Source: Bacteroidaceae bacterium (GTDB taxonomy: Bacteria > Bacteroidota > Bacteroidia > Bacteroidales > Bacteroidaceae). From it: 64,000 nt of DNA. The stretch spans positions 19,853 through 83,852 of the forward strand of contig JAFTXN010000004.1 of the NCBI GenBank assembly GCA_017461605.1, given 5' to 3'. Under the pieces are notes generated by a model. The model ran no database searches. It had not been told where the DNA came from and saw only the letters and a list, made by a program, of their open reading frames with translations. This document shows, piece by piece, positions 18,601-26,970 of the stretch (positions are counted from its first letter, which is position 1; each line of letters begins with the position of its first letter). The position numbers were made by a program, and so were the translations under genes.

Positions 18601-20322
18601 ATGGAATGGTTTCTTAACCTTTTGAAAGACCCTGCTTCCATTGCCCACATCGTTGTGGTGTATGCCGCCGTCATCAGCATCGGCGTGAAGTTGGGTAAAA
18701 TCAAGTTTGGAGGCGTTGCATTGGGTGTAACGTTTGTGCTCTTCGCCGGCATTGTGGCCGGACACATCTTCAATCAGTTCGGAATCGATCACGCCGCGCA
18801 GAAACCCATCATCGACGTGGTGAAAGAGCTTGGACTGATTCTCTTTGTCTACTGCATAGGATTGCAGGTGGGCCCCAGCTTTTTCGCAACCTTTCGCCAA
18901 GGCGGCCTCGGCATGAACATGCTCACCGTCGGGCTTGTGCTGCTCAACGTCGTGGTAATGCTGGGACTCTACTACATGTGCGTGGGCCTCGGTCTGCTTG
19001 ACAACTCTGACGGAACAGCCCTGCCCATGATGGTGGGTGTGATGTACGGAGCTGTTACCAATACGCCGGGTCTCGGTGCTGCCAACGGTGTGCTTCCGTC
19101 GCTCTTCCCCGATGGCAACGTTCCCGCGATAGCCAATGGTTACGCCTGTGCCTATCCCTTGGGCGTCGTCGGCATCATCCTGGCCACCATCGCCATTCGC
19201 TATCTGTGCCGCATCAGTCTGGAAGATGAGCAGGAGAAAATCCGCAAAGAGCAGGAAGGCAATCCGCAAGCCACTCCCAAACACCTGGTCATCAAGGTGA
19301 CCAATCAAGCTGTGGTGGGACGCACGCTGCACGAACTTCACAAGTTCCTGAATCGCGAGTTTGTGGTGTCGCGCATCATAGTAGGCGACTCGTTCATCAT
19401 CCCCAATGGTGACACAAAGCTTGAACTCGGCATGGAACTCCACTTGGTATGTACCGAAGAGGAAGCCGAACCTATTACCGTGCTTATGGGTGAAGCTCTG
19501 CCCAAGGACTGGAAGTCGGACATGGATCTGAAGAAATACGTATCGCGTCGCCTCGTAATCACAAAGCCCGAAATCAATGGTAAAACCTTTGGTCAGCTTC
19601 ACTTCTCCTCCGTGTATGGCGTCAACGTAACTCGCGTGACACGTAACGGCATTGAATTGTTTGCCAACCGCAATCTGCGCCTTCAGGTAGGCGACCGCAT
19701 CCTTGTTACGGGTTCGGAGGAGAATATCGAACATGTGAAGAATGCCATCGGAGCCTCATCGAAGATGCTCAACCACCCCAATGTAGGTGCTATCTTCTTC
19801 GGTATCATGCTCGGTATCATCGTCGGCCAAATTCCTATCCCCATTCCCGGTGTCGACATACCCGTGAAGCTCGGTTTGGCAGGCGGTCCACTCGTCGTGG
19901 CCATCATCATCGGTGCTTTCGGATACCGTTATAAAATCAACACTTACACTTCGACGTCTGCCAACCTCATGCTGCGCGAAGTGGGACTCATTCTGTTCCT
20001 CGCCAGCGTGGGTATACAAGCCGGCGCGACGTTCTGGGACACTGTAACAAACGGAGACGGAATAACCTACGTATGGGCCGGTTTCCTCATCACCACCATC
20101 CCCATTCTCATCATCGGCATCATCGGTCGTCTGAAGTTGAAGCTCAACTATTTCACCCTGATGGGTCTCATCGCAGGTTCGAACACCGACCCCCCGGCCT
20201 TGGCATTCGCCAGTCAGACTGCCGGCAACGATGCTCCGGCTGTGGGCTACAGCACCGTGTATCCCTTGGCCATGTTCCTGCGTATCCTGATGGCACAGCT
20301 GGTGTTGCTCTTCTTCATGTAA
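18601..20322 (+). CDS. AspT/YidE-family transporter with two RCK_C domains
   Basis: A 573-residue membrane protein with the YidE/YbjL/AspT layout: an N-terminal block of about five membrane segments, two central cytoplasmic TrkA-C (RCK_C) domains (about 215-380), then a second membrane block related to the first. Motifs such as GLILFVYCIGLQVGP in the first half and VGLILFLASVGIQAG in the second show the internal duplication. Characterised relatives exchange aspartate for alanine or export dicarboxylates; the substrate here is unknown. It is monocistronic, with its own promoter and a terminator at 20390. Confidence 0.85.
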   Translation: MEWFLNLLKDPASIAHIVVVYAAVISIGVKLGKIKFGGVALGVTFVLFAGIVAGHIFNQFGIDHAAQKPIIDVVKELGLILFVYCIGLQVGPSFFATFRQGGLGMNMLTVGLVLLNVVVMLGLYYMCVGLGLLDNSDGTALPMMVGVMYGAVTNTPGLGAANGVLPSLFPDGNVPAIANGYACAYPLGVVGIILATIAIRYLCRISLEDEQEKIRKEQEGNPQATPKHLVIKVTNQAVVGRTLHELHKFLNREFVVSRIIVGDSFIIPNGDTKLELGMELHLVCTEEEAEPITVLMGEALPKDWKSDMDLKKYVSRRLVITKPEINGKTFGQLHFSSVYGVNVTRVTRNGIELFANRNLRLQVGDRILVTGSEENIEHVKNAIGASSKMLNHPNVGAIFFGIMLGIIVGQIPIPIPGVDIPVKLGLAGGPLVVAIIIGAFGYRYKINTYTSTSANLMLREVGLILFLASVGIQAGATFWDTVTNGDGITYVWAGFLITTIPILIIGIIGRLKLKLNYFTLMGLIAGSNTDPPALAFASQTAGNDAPAVGYSTVYPLAMFLRILMAQLVLLFFM

Positions 20323-20389
20323 GAAAGCCCGGGCATTTGCTCGAAAGCACCAGAAAATGCCATCCGGCATACATATAATTAGATATAAC

Positions 20390-20426
20390 GTCTCCGCACA
20401 CCCTCACATCGTGCGGAGACTTTTTT
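20390..20426 (+). terminator. Rho-independent terminator after transporter gene
   Basis: A perfect 10-bp stem (20390-20399 with 20411-20420) is followed by TTTTTT. The T tract also contains the -33 box of the next promoter. Confidence 0.85.
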
Positions 20427-20461
20427 GTGTCCTTGGGGGAAATCCCTACCTTTGCACCATG
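20424..20461 (+). promoter_or_regulatory. Promoter of flippase gene, start site at the ATG
   Basis: TTTG at 20424-20427, 19 bases, TACCTTTG at 20447-20454. Using the usual -7 spacing, transcription would begin at about 20459, the A of the start codon, suggesting a leaderless or nearly leaderless mRNA. Confidence 0.6.
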
Positions 20462-21913
20462 ACTCAACCCGGTATCAAGGAAAAAACCGCCAAGGGTTTT
20501 CTGTGGGCCGCCGTCAACAACGGAGGGCAGCAGTTGCTGAACCTGATTTTCGGCATATTTCTGGCAAGATTGCTCACCCCGTCCGACTATGGTATGGTGG
20601 GCATGCTGAGCATCTTCGCCCTCATCGCCGGCAGTCTGCAAGAGAGCGGCTTCATGTCTGCATTATGCCGCAAAAAAGATGTTACGCAAGCTGATTTCAA
20701 TGCCGTGTTCTGGTTCAACGTGCTCTGTGCTTCGGTGGTCTACATCATCCTCTTTGCATGTGCGCCCCTCATTGCCGCATTTTTCAAGGAACCGGTCCTC
20801 GTTCCGTTAGCGCGACTCTCGTTTCTCTCCTTCGTTATCTCCAGTTTCGGCACCACACCGCGCGCAAAACTGTTTCGCGAGCTGAAGGTGAAAGAAACCG
20901 CCGGCATCACTTTTGCCGCCCTTGCCGTATCCGGTCTGACGGGCATCACACTTGCGTGGAACGGATTTTCCTATTGGGGTATCGCCGTGCAAAATCTCAC
21001 CTACTGCTTCTGCATGAGCACCGGCAGCTGGCTGGTTTCCGGCTGGCGTCCTTCGCTCAGTCTGAACCTGCGTCCGTTGCGCGGCATGATTGGTTTCAGT
21101 TCACGCCTACTGCTTACCAACATTTTCACACACGTCAACAACAATCTGTTCTCCGTGTTCTTCGGCCGCCTATATGGCGACAAAATGGTGGGATACTATA
21201 ACCAAGCCAACAAGTGGACTACGATTGGTTACAGCACCATTACCGGAATGCTCTGGAACGTAACCCAACCCGTCTTCGCCCAACTCGATACCACGGAGGA
21301 GCGACACCGAGCCTTCCGCAAGATGCTCCGATTCACGAGCTTCATATCCGTACCGTGCCTTTTCGGGTTGGCACTCATTGCCCCCGAGTTTATCACCATC
21401 ACCATCACCGACAAGTGGTTGCCGAGCGCCAAGCTGATGCAACTGCTGTGCGTGGGCGGAGCTTTCGTGCCTATCTGTTCGCTCTATTCCAACTATATCA
21501 TAAGTCAGGGACGCAGTAACATTTTCATGTACAACACTGTTGCACTCTGCCTGTTGCAGTTGGGAAATTTGGCACTGCTTCATCCCTACGGCATCTTACC
21601 GATGGTAACCACCTACGTGCTGATCAACATCTTGTGGGTGCCGGTATGGAATCGCTGCGCCCATCGCTACATCGGCCTGTCGCTGTCCACAGCTTTGCGC
21701 GACATACTCCCCTTTGTGGGCACTGCGGCTTTGGCCATGACAGCCGCCTACTTCGCAGCCGGCCTCTTCGACAACATTTACCTGATCCTGGTGACAAAAA
21801 TCATCGTGGCCGTCGGCGTTTACCTCGGCACACTCCATCTGCTCGGCGCTGCCATTCTGCGTGAGAGCATCGGCTATCTGTTTCGTCGGAACGGCAAGCA
21901 GGCCGATGCTTGA
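20459..21913 (+). CDS. Wzx/WzxC-type polysaccharide flippase
   Basis: A 484-residue membrane protein of the MOP superfamily (polysaccharide synthesis/O-antigen flippase), with about 12-14 hydrophobic segments. KTAKGFLWAAVNNGGQQLLNLIFG and LLTPSDYGMVGM-type motifs at the N-terminus are typical of the WzxC/AmsL group. It would move lipid-linked oligosaccharides across the inner membrane. No glycosyltransferase cluster surrounds it, so its partner pathway is not visible. The start at 20459 sits only four bases after the promoter -7 box; no other plausible start exists before residue 46. Confidence 0.85.
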   Translation: MTQPGIKEKTAKGFLWAAVNNGGQQLLNLIFGIFLARLLTPSDYGMVGMLSIFALIAGSLQESGFMSALCRKKDVTQADFNAVFWFNVLCASVVYIILFACAPLIAAFFKEPVLVPLARLSFLSFVISSFGTTPRAKLFRELKVKETAGITFAALAVSGLTGITLAWNGFSYWGIAVQNLTYCFCMSTGSWLVSGWRPSLSLNLRPLRGMIGFSSRLLLTNIFTHVNNNLFSVFFGRLYGDKMVGYYNQANKWTTIGYSTITGMLWNVTQPVFAQLDTTEERHRAFRKMLRFTSFISVPCLFGLALIAPEFITITITDKWLPSAKLMQLLCVGGAFVPICSLYSNYIISQGRSNIFMYNTVALCLLQLGNLALLHPYGILPMVTTYVLINILWVPVWNRCAHRYIGLSLSTALRDILPFVGTAALAMTAAYFAAGLFDNIYLILVTKIIVAVGVYLGTLHLLGAAILRESIGYLFRRNGKQADA

Positions 21914-22131
21914 TGCTCGACCGAACACACGAAGGCCATTTTGGCATTTCGGGAAGCACAAACGTCGCAAAAAGTAAGGCTTTGTGATTTATTAACAGCC
22001 GTACAGCAATTGACACAAGGCTTTTTCGTAATTTGGCACACAGATTGCAAATAGCAGAATAGCCTCCACGGTGTACACCACGCCGATGGCAAAAATCAGA
22101 AACAAATCAATCATAATCTATCTACATTCAA

Positions 22132-22812
22132 ATGACTTACTGGATCCTATTTATCGGAATTGCCTTGGTGAGTTGGCTCGTACAGCTCAACTTGCAGAGT
22201 AAATTCAAGAAGTTTTCGAAAGTGCCCCTCGCAAGCGGAATGACGGGCCGCGAAGTGGCAGAAAAGATGTTGCGCGACAACGGAATCTACGACGTAACCG
22301 TAACTTCCACCTCGGGACACCTGACCGACCACTACAATCCCTCGAACAAGACCGTGAACCTTAGCGAAAGCGTCTACCTGAGTAACAGTGTGGCCGCCGC
22401 AGCCGTAGCCGCCCACGAGTGCGGCCACGCCGTGCAACACGCTGTGGCATACGGCCCGCTGCAGATGCGCTCTGCCCTTGTGCCGGTGGTGCAATTTGCC
22501 TCCTCATGGGTGCAATGGGTGTTGCTGGCCGGAATTATCCTGGTCGAGAGTTTCCCACAGATACTTTTGGTGGGCATCGGTCTGTTTGCCTTGACCACCA
22601 TCTTCAGCTTGGTGACGCTGCCCGTCGAAATCGATGCATCGCGTCGCGCAACGGCCTGGCTGTCGCACGCAGGCATCACCGGAAGTGCAGACCACCCCAT
22701 GGCTGTGAGCGCATTGCGTTCGGCTGCCTACACCTACGTCGTAGCTGCGCTCAGTTCGCTTGCCACGCTGGTCTACTACGTCATGATTTATCTCGGACGC
22801 TCTCGAGATTAA
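22132..22812 (+). CDS. YugP-type membrane zinc metallopeptidase
   Basis: A 226-residue protein of the neutral zinc metallopeptidase family (PF04298-like). One membrane segment lies at the N-terminus, HECGH (the HExxH zinc motif) in the middle and further hydrophobic segments towards the C-terminus. The PVEIDASRRA stretch after the motif is typical and supplies the third ligand region. The biological substrate of this family is unknown. It appears monocistronic, followed by a strong terminator at 22856. Confidence 0.85.
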   Translation: MTYWILFIGIALVSWLVQLNLQSKFKKFSKVPLASGMTGREVAEKMLRDNGIYDVTVTSTSGHLTDHYNPSNKTVNLSESVYLSNSVAAAAVAAHECGHAVQHAVAYGPLQMRSALVPVVQFASSWVQWVLLAGIILVESFPQILLVGIGLFALTTIFSLVTLPVEIDASRRATAWLSHAGITGSADHPMAVSALRSAAYTYVVAALSSLATLVYYVMIYLGRSRD

Positions 22813-22855
22813 GCCTCCTCTGCCGGCCGAAAATTTCAGGCCCGAAGCACGAAAC

Positions 22856-22896
22856 CGGGCGACAAGTTTCAAATGACTTGTCGCCCGATTTTTTTG
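22856..22896 (+). terminator. Rho-independent terminator after Zn-peptidase gene
   Basis: A perfect 12-bp stem (22856-22867 with 22876-22887, loop 8 nt) is followed by ATTTTTTTT. Confidence 0.9.
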
Positions 22897-22944
22897 TTGC
22901 GAAACAGGAGTTGTGAGACTCCCGACGCAGGGTTTATATGGTTC

Positions 22945-24648
22945 TTAATGCTTTTGCGAATTTGCCGGCAGGTCGCCCACGCGACGCAATGCCACACGAT
23001 AGAACCCGAAGCGGTCGGCCGAACTTCCGGCCGGCACCAACCGACTGTCGTTGCTGAATCCGAATTGCACCGTTCCGCCCTGCACGGACAGCGTGTCGGT
23101 GGTGACGTATTTCCAACCCTCGGTCAGTTCGTAGTACATCACACGCTCGTCATACACGGGTGAGGGTATCAAGTCCTCGTTCACATTCCAGCCGCTCACT
23201 TCTGCCGCGCTCGATATGCCCACATGCGGTTTGTCTTCTCCCGGAAGCAGGGCAAAAAGATGTGCAGGGCGCACGCTGCGCGAGACGATGCCTTCCACGA
23301 GATAGCGACCCGGCGCAACATATTCGCTGCGTTGCAGGCGGAAATTCCAATCGTGCTTGGCGTCATGTCGGTGCAGCACGCAGGCTCTCAGGTTTTGCTT
23401 TGCCTCCTGCTCTTCTTCTGTGACAGAACTTCCCGGATTGTAGGTGCGATTTACGGCAAAGTCGAAGTAATCGACGTCGTACCACAGATTTTCGGCCGAG
23501 ACGAGTGTGAGATTTTTCTCATCCAATCTGCTCCAACCGGCATGTTGCAGATAGATTCCGTTGCGCGTGTTGCGTTCATGGTCCAGCATGTTGCCGGCTT
23601 TTTTGACGTAGACACTAAATATCACGCCCAACACCCACACGGAGGCAAAGGACACAATCCACAGCACCAGGAGTGTGAGACGTTTGCCAAAGCCCAACGG
23701 ACGGTCCGAACTCATGAAGAGCCAACGCGTTAGGGCATAGAAAGGGATGCTGACGGCTATCAGCGCTGCCACAGCTAAACCGCCAACCACCCAGACGAAG
23801 GCCGGAAAATGTTGCAAGGCATAGACAAAGCTACCGTCGTACATCGAGACATCGCCAAAGCCAACCAAAGCCGCCACCGATACATAGATGGCAAGCACCA
23901 CTCCTACAATAACAGCTACCAGCAGCGCGCAGCCTGCCACAAACAGACTACCCTTGAACAGCAACACCACGGCCATAAGCAGGGCTCCCATGCAGCCGCG
24001 CGCCTTCTGCGGGGCACCGCTCTCGCGCACATAGTGGGCCGCACGGTTTACCCCGTTGATGATTTCCTCGTTGATGGCCGAGGCATTCACCGGCCGTCCG
24101 CACATCTGCAGGCGCTCTTCGGCCGTGCGTGCCTGCGGCACGAAAGCCCAGAGAATGAGGTAAGCAATGATTGCCATGCTGAAACTGAAAATGCAAAGCA
24201 GCACGAAGCCTATGCGCCAAGGCAGTGGGTCGTTTCCCCCAAAGTATCGGCAAAGCCCCGAGAGCACACCGCCTACCATCGTGTCAGTAGGGTCGCGAAA
24301 CAGTTTGCGACGGGCAAACCATCCACGTGCGCCACCCGGTTCACCGGCTGCGGTGTGACTCTTGCCATCAGTGCTTTCCGCATCTTCGGCCTCCATCTCT
24401 TCCGGATTACCGATGCGGCTGATGATGTTCTCCACATGACCGATATTGATGGCCTCCACACCCTCGGCTTTCAACTCCGATAGCAGTTCGGCCACACGGT
24501 GCTCGATGTCGTCTGCAATCTCTTCGCCGCCCTCCCTGCGACTGAAGTAGGATCGCATATTCTCCTCGTAGCGTTTCAGAAGCTCGTACGCGTCTTCGTC
24601 TATGGCGTAGAGCTGTCCGAACAGATTGATTGTGATATTCTTTTTCAT
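22945..24648 (-). CDS. PspC-domain membrane protein
   Basis: A 567-residue protein. The start at 24648 (MKKNITINLFGQLYAID) is preferred over 24693 because the extra residues look unlike family members and overlap padR. The N-terminal ~100 residues are acidic and soluble and match the Bacteroidetes PspC_ORF family. A PspC domain follows (KLFRDPTDTMVGGVLSGLCRYFG, then two membrane segments), then three or more further membrane segments and a large C-terminal beta-rich part. PspC proteins respond to envelope stress in Proteobacteria; here the role is inferred from its pairing with padR. The padR stop lies 44 bases upstream. Confidence 0.82.
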   Translation of the reverse strand: MKKNITINLFGQLYAIDEDAYELLKRYEENMRSYFSRREGGEEIADDIEHRVAELLSELKAEGVEAINIGHVENIISRIGNPEEMEAEDAESTDGKSHTAAGEPGGARGWFARRKLFRDPTDTMVGGVLSGLCRYFGGNDPLPWRIGFVLLCIFSFSMAIIAYLILWAFVPQARTAEERLQMCGRPVNASAINEEIINGVNRAAHYVRESGAPQKARGCMGALLMAVVLLFKGSLFVAGCALLVAVIVGVVLAIYVSVAALVGFGDVSMYDGSFVYALQHFPAFVWVVGGLAVAALIAVSIPFYALTRWLFMSSDRPLGFGKRLTLLVLWIVSFASVWVLGVIFSVYVKKAGNMLDHERNTRNGIYLQHAGWSRLDEKNLTLVSAENLWYDVDYFDFAVNRTYNPGSSVTEEEQEAKQNLRACVLHRHDAKHDWNFRLQRSEYVAPGRYLVEGIVSRSVRPAHLFALLPGEDKPHVGISSAAEVSGWNVNEDLIPSPVYDERVMYYELTEGWKYVTTDTLSVQGGTVQFGFSNDSRLVPAGSSADRFGFYRVALRRVGDLPANSQKH

Positions 24649-24692
24649 GATTGCGTGTTTTTTAGGTATTGATACAGCGGCCCTCGCCACCA

Positions 24693-25064
24693 TCAGGAGT
24701 GATTGAGCTCCTCACCCACATCGTCCGACGTGGCAAGCAGCGTCCCCTTCAGCACACCCACGGTGTAGGCCAATTCGTTCCAGGCGGCGTCGAGTCCTTC
24801 GAGAAAACGCGCCCCCTCTTGCGTGAGAGCATAATACTTGCGCGGAGGTCCTTGCGACGACTCCTGCCATTCGTAACTCAGCAGCCCTTCTTTCTTCAGG
24901 CGCGTGAGCAACGGATAGAGCGTACCTTCCACCACGATGAGCTGCGCCTGCTTCAGCCGCGTAATGACATCGGCAGCATAACTCGGCTCGCGTCGAAGCA
25001 GCAACAGCACGCAGTATTCCAGCATCCCCTTGCGCATTTGCGACTTGGCATTGTCAACGTTCAT
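24693..25064 (-). CDS. PadR family transcriptional regulator
   Basis: A 123-residue winged-helix protein. MRKGMLEYCVLLLL and EGTLYPLLTRLKKEGLL are characteristic of PadR, followed by a short C-terminal helix for dimerisation. PadR proteins are repressors controlling membrane stress or efflux genes. It is first in an operon with the PspC-domain gene. Upstream, a perfect inverted repeat at 25178-25196 overlaps the -33 region of the predicted promoter, consistent with autorepression (inference). Confidence 0.88.
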   Translation of the reverse strand: MNVDNAKSQMRKGMLEYCVLLLLRREPSYAADVITRLKQAQLIVVEGTLYPLLTRLKKEGLLSYEWQESSQGPPRKYYALTQEGARFLEGLDAAWNELAYTVGVLKGTLLATSDDVGEELNHS

Positions 25065-25151
25065 AACTTCGATTTTTGTTTTTCTTAAGGGCGGAACAAG
25101 CCCGCCAAACTGCGAATTCGCTGTGCAGAACGCCGGCCGGACGTTCCATCA

Positions 25152-25196
25152 CACCGCAAAAGTAAGTCTAAGCACACTACTATGCAATACATAGTA
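25152..25196 (-). promoter_or_regulatory. padR promoter with overlapping palindromic operator
   Basis: The minus strand has TTG at 25187-25185, 20 bases, then TACTTTTG at 25164-25157; predicted start near 25152. A perfect 7-bp inverted repeat with 5-bp spacer, TACTATGcaataCATAGTA, spans 25178-25196 and is centred on the -33 box. Confidence 0.6.
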
Positions 25197-25314
25197 CTAT
25201 CTATTTTCTTCTATTTAGCATTTATTAAGATTTGCACCAAGTTTGGAAAATCCGTCTCGCCCTCCGCATCGGGCTGACACTTTGCTGAAAAATCGGCCTC
25301 CAAGTGGACAAAAA

Positions 25315-25393
25315 TCTACAAGCACTGCAGATTTTTCCGGAAGCACTGCAGAAAATTCTACAAGCACTGCAGAATTTCGCAGAAAGCCTCCGG
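25315..25393. repeat. Intergenic palindromic repeat, copy 5 (three cores)
   Basis: Three tandem ACAAGCACTGCAG/GGAAGCACTGCAG units spaced by short A/T runs, ending in AGAAAGCCTCCGG, the same tail as the variant copy near 18377. The 613-bp gap also holds the padR operator and the perR promoter; 25400-25610 shows no supported gene. Confidence 0.75.
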
Positions 25394-25614
25394 AACAAAC
25401 CCTATGCTTTGGCACGCTTCACCGGTTGGGAGTCCGTCCTCGCAGAGGCACACTGCGCCTCATCATAGTGCGCATGGAGCATCGGCACACGTCGCTACAC
25501 GCGCGCGTACGCACCACACGCATATATATAATGTATCTTCAGGCTCTCCCACCCCACTCACAGACTCACGGAATGGGCACCAAAAAATTTTTTTCAAAAA
25601 AATATCCTCAAAAA

Positions 25615-25675
25615 TTTGGAGGAGAAAATTCCGCACCCTATATTTGCACTCGAAACAAGGTTGTAATCATTACAA
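25615..25675 (+). promoter_or_regulatory. perR promoter and 7-1-7 PerR/Fur-type box
   Basis: TTTG at 25615-25618, 20 bases, TATATTTG at 25639-25646; predicted start near 25651. In the short leader, TTGTAATCATTACAA (25661-25675) is a perfect 7-1-7 palindrome of the PerR/Fur-box type, ending two bases before the ATG. It should allow autorepression. Confidence 0.65.
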
Positions 25676-25677
25676 AT

Positions 25678-26097
25678 ATGGACGACGTAAAAATCTATCA
25701 GCATCTGGCCGACTGCGGCATCAAGCCCTCAGTGCAGCGCATAGCCATCATGAGATACCTCATGGAGCACCGCACGCACCCCAGCGCTGATGAAATTTAC
25801 AGCGAGTTGGTGAACAAAATCCCCACCTTGTCGAAGACCACCGTCTATAACACTCTGAAACTCCTGGCTGAGCAAAACGCAGCGCTGATGCTCACCATCG
25901 ACGAACGCAATGCCCACTTCGATGGCGACACAACGCCCCACGCACATTTCCTGTGCAAACAGTGCGGCACTGTCTACGACATCCCGGCACACGAAGTGCT
26001 AACCTGCGCCAAGCCCTGCGTACCCGGAGAATTCCACACGGACAGCGTAGACCTCTACTTCCGTGGAAGATGCCCGAAATGCAACTGCGAGAATTAA
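25678..26097 (+). CDS. perR: PerR-type Fur family peroxide-sensing repressor
   Basis: A 139-residue Fur-family regulator. The winged helix includes SVQRIAIMRYL and SKTTVYNTLKLL. Metal-site candidates are His34, Asp82, His88, His90 and Asp101; Asp at the last position is typical of PerR rather than Fur. Two cysteine pairs (CKQC at 93-96 and CPKC near the end) form the structural zinc site. PerR proteins derepress oxidative-stress genes when peroxide oxidises the metal site. The start at 25678 follows a perfect TAnnTTTG promoter and a PerR-like box. A rubrerythrin gene begins 36 bases downstream, which fits the assignment. Confidence 0.82.
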   Translation: MDDVKIYQHLADCGIKPSVQRIAIMRYLMEHRTHPSADEIYSELVNKIPTLSKTTVYNTLKLLAEQNAALMLTIDERNAHFDGDTTPHAHFLCKQCGTVYDIPAHEVLTCAKPCVPGEFHTDSVDLYFRGRCPKCNCEN

Positions 26098-26133
26098 CAT
26101 AAACATACCATAACAATTAAAAAACACAACATC

Positions 26134-26688
26134 ATGAAAAAGAAATTCATCTGCACCGTTTGCGGTTATGTTCACGAAGGTAACGAAGCTCCCGAAAAGT
26201 GCCCCATGTGCCACGTACCGGCTTCAAAGTTCAAGGAACTCAACGAGAATGCCTCTCTCAACTTTGTGGCTGAACACGAGATTGGTGTGGCCAAGGGTTG
26301 CGATGACGAAATGATAAAGGATCTGAACAACCACTTCCTTGGCGAATGCACCGAAGTGGGCATGTATCTCGCCATGAGCCGTCAGGCCGATCGCGAAGGC
26401 TATCCCGAAATTGCCGAAGCCTTCAAGCGCTACGCTTGGGAGGAAGCCGAACACGCTTCAAAGTTTGCCGAACTCCTGGGAGACTGCGTATGGGACACCA
26501 AGACCAATCTCGAAAAGCGCATGAACGCTGAAAGCGGAGCCTGCGAGGACAAGGCACGCATCGCCAAGCGCGCCAAGGAACTCAACCTCGACGCTATTCA
26601 CGACACCGTGCACGAGATGGCTCGCGACGAAGCACGCCACGGACGCGGCTTCGAAGGCCTCTACAACCGCTACTTCGCAAAGAAGTAA
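26134..26688 (+). CDS. Reverse rubrerythrin (rubredoxin domain first)
   Basis: A 184-residue cytoplasmic iron protein. Residues 1-35 form a rubredoxin-like domain with Cys7, Cys10, Cys23 and Cys26. The rest is a ferritin-like diiron helical bundle with E-x-x-H style ligands (for example [10 protein letters not shown] and DEARHGRGF). This order is the reverse of classical rubrerythrin. Rubrerythrins reduce hydrogen peroxide in anaerobes using electrons from NADH-linked partners. It lies directly after perR and before a terminator, so it is probably the main target of that repressor in this locus. Confidence 0.92.
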   Translation: MKKKFICTVCGYVHEGNEAPEKCPMCHVPASKFKELNENASLNFVAEHEIGVAKGCDDEMIKDLNNHFLGECTEVGMYLAMSRQADREGYPEIAEAFKRYAWEEAEHASKFAELLGDCVWDTKTNLEKRMNAESGACEDKARIAKRAKELNLDAIHDTVHEMARDEARHGRGFEGLYNRYFAKK

Positions 26689-26760
26689 GAAGAAGCACTG
26701 ACAAGAAACTATGACTTAACACACAAAAGACCTCATTACCAACACAAAACATCAACCGGC

Positions 26761-26796
26761 AAAGCCTGCCTCCCAACACCGGAGGCAGGCTTTATT
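26761..26796 (+). terminator. Terminator after rubrerythrin
   Basis: A perfect 13-bp stem (26761-26773 with 26781-26793, loop 7 nt), followed by ATTATT. Confidence 0.8.
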
Positions 26797-26917
26797 ATTC
26801 CCTATGTAGCAACTGCTTGATGGCTCATCTGTACATCCGGCATGCCGATGCAAACACCACACAACATTTCACGAGATAAAAAAAGCCAGTGGAAAACTTC
26901 TTTTCGCGAAAAAGATT

Positions 26918-26930
26918 TAACTTTGTCCGC
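26918..26930 (+). promoter_or_regulatory. purA promoter -7 element
   Basis: TAACTTTG at 26918-26925 matches TAnnTTTG; predicted start near 26930 and a leader of about 41 nt. It places the start codon at 26971 rather than at the ATGs upstream of the promoter. Confidence 0.6.
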
Positions 26931-26970
26931 TGTTGAACAGCCTAAAGGCAAACCTCACATTTTAAGAAAC

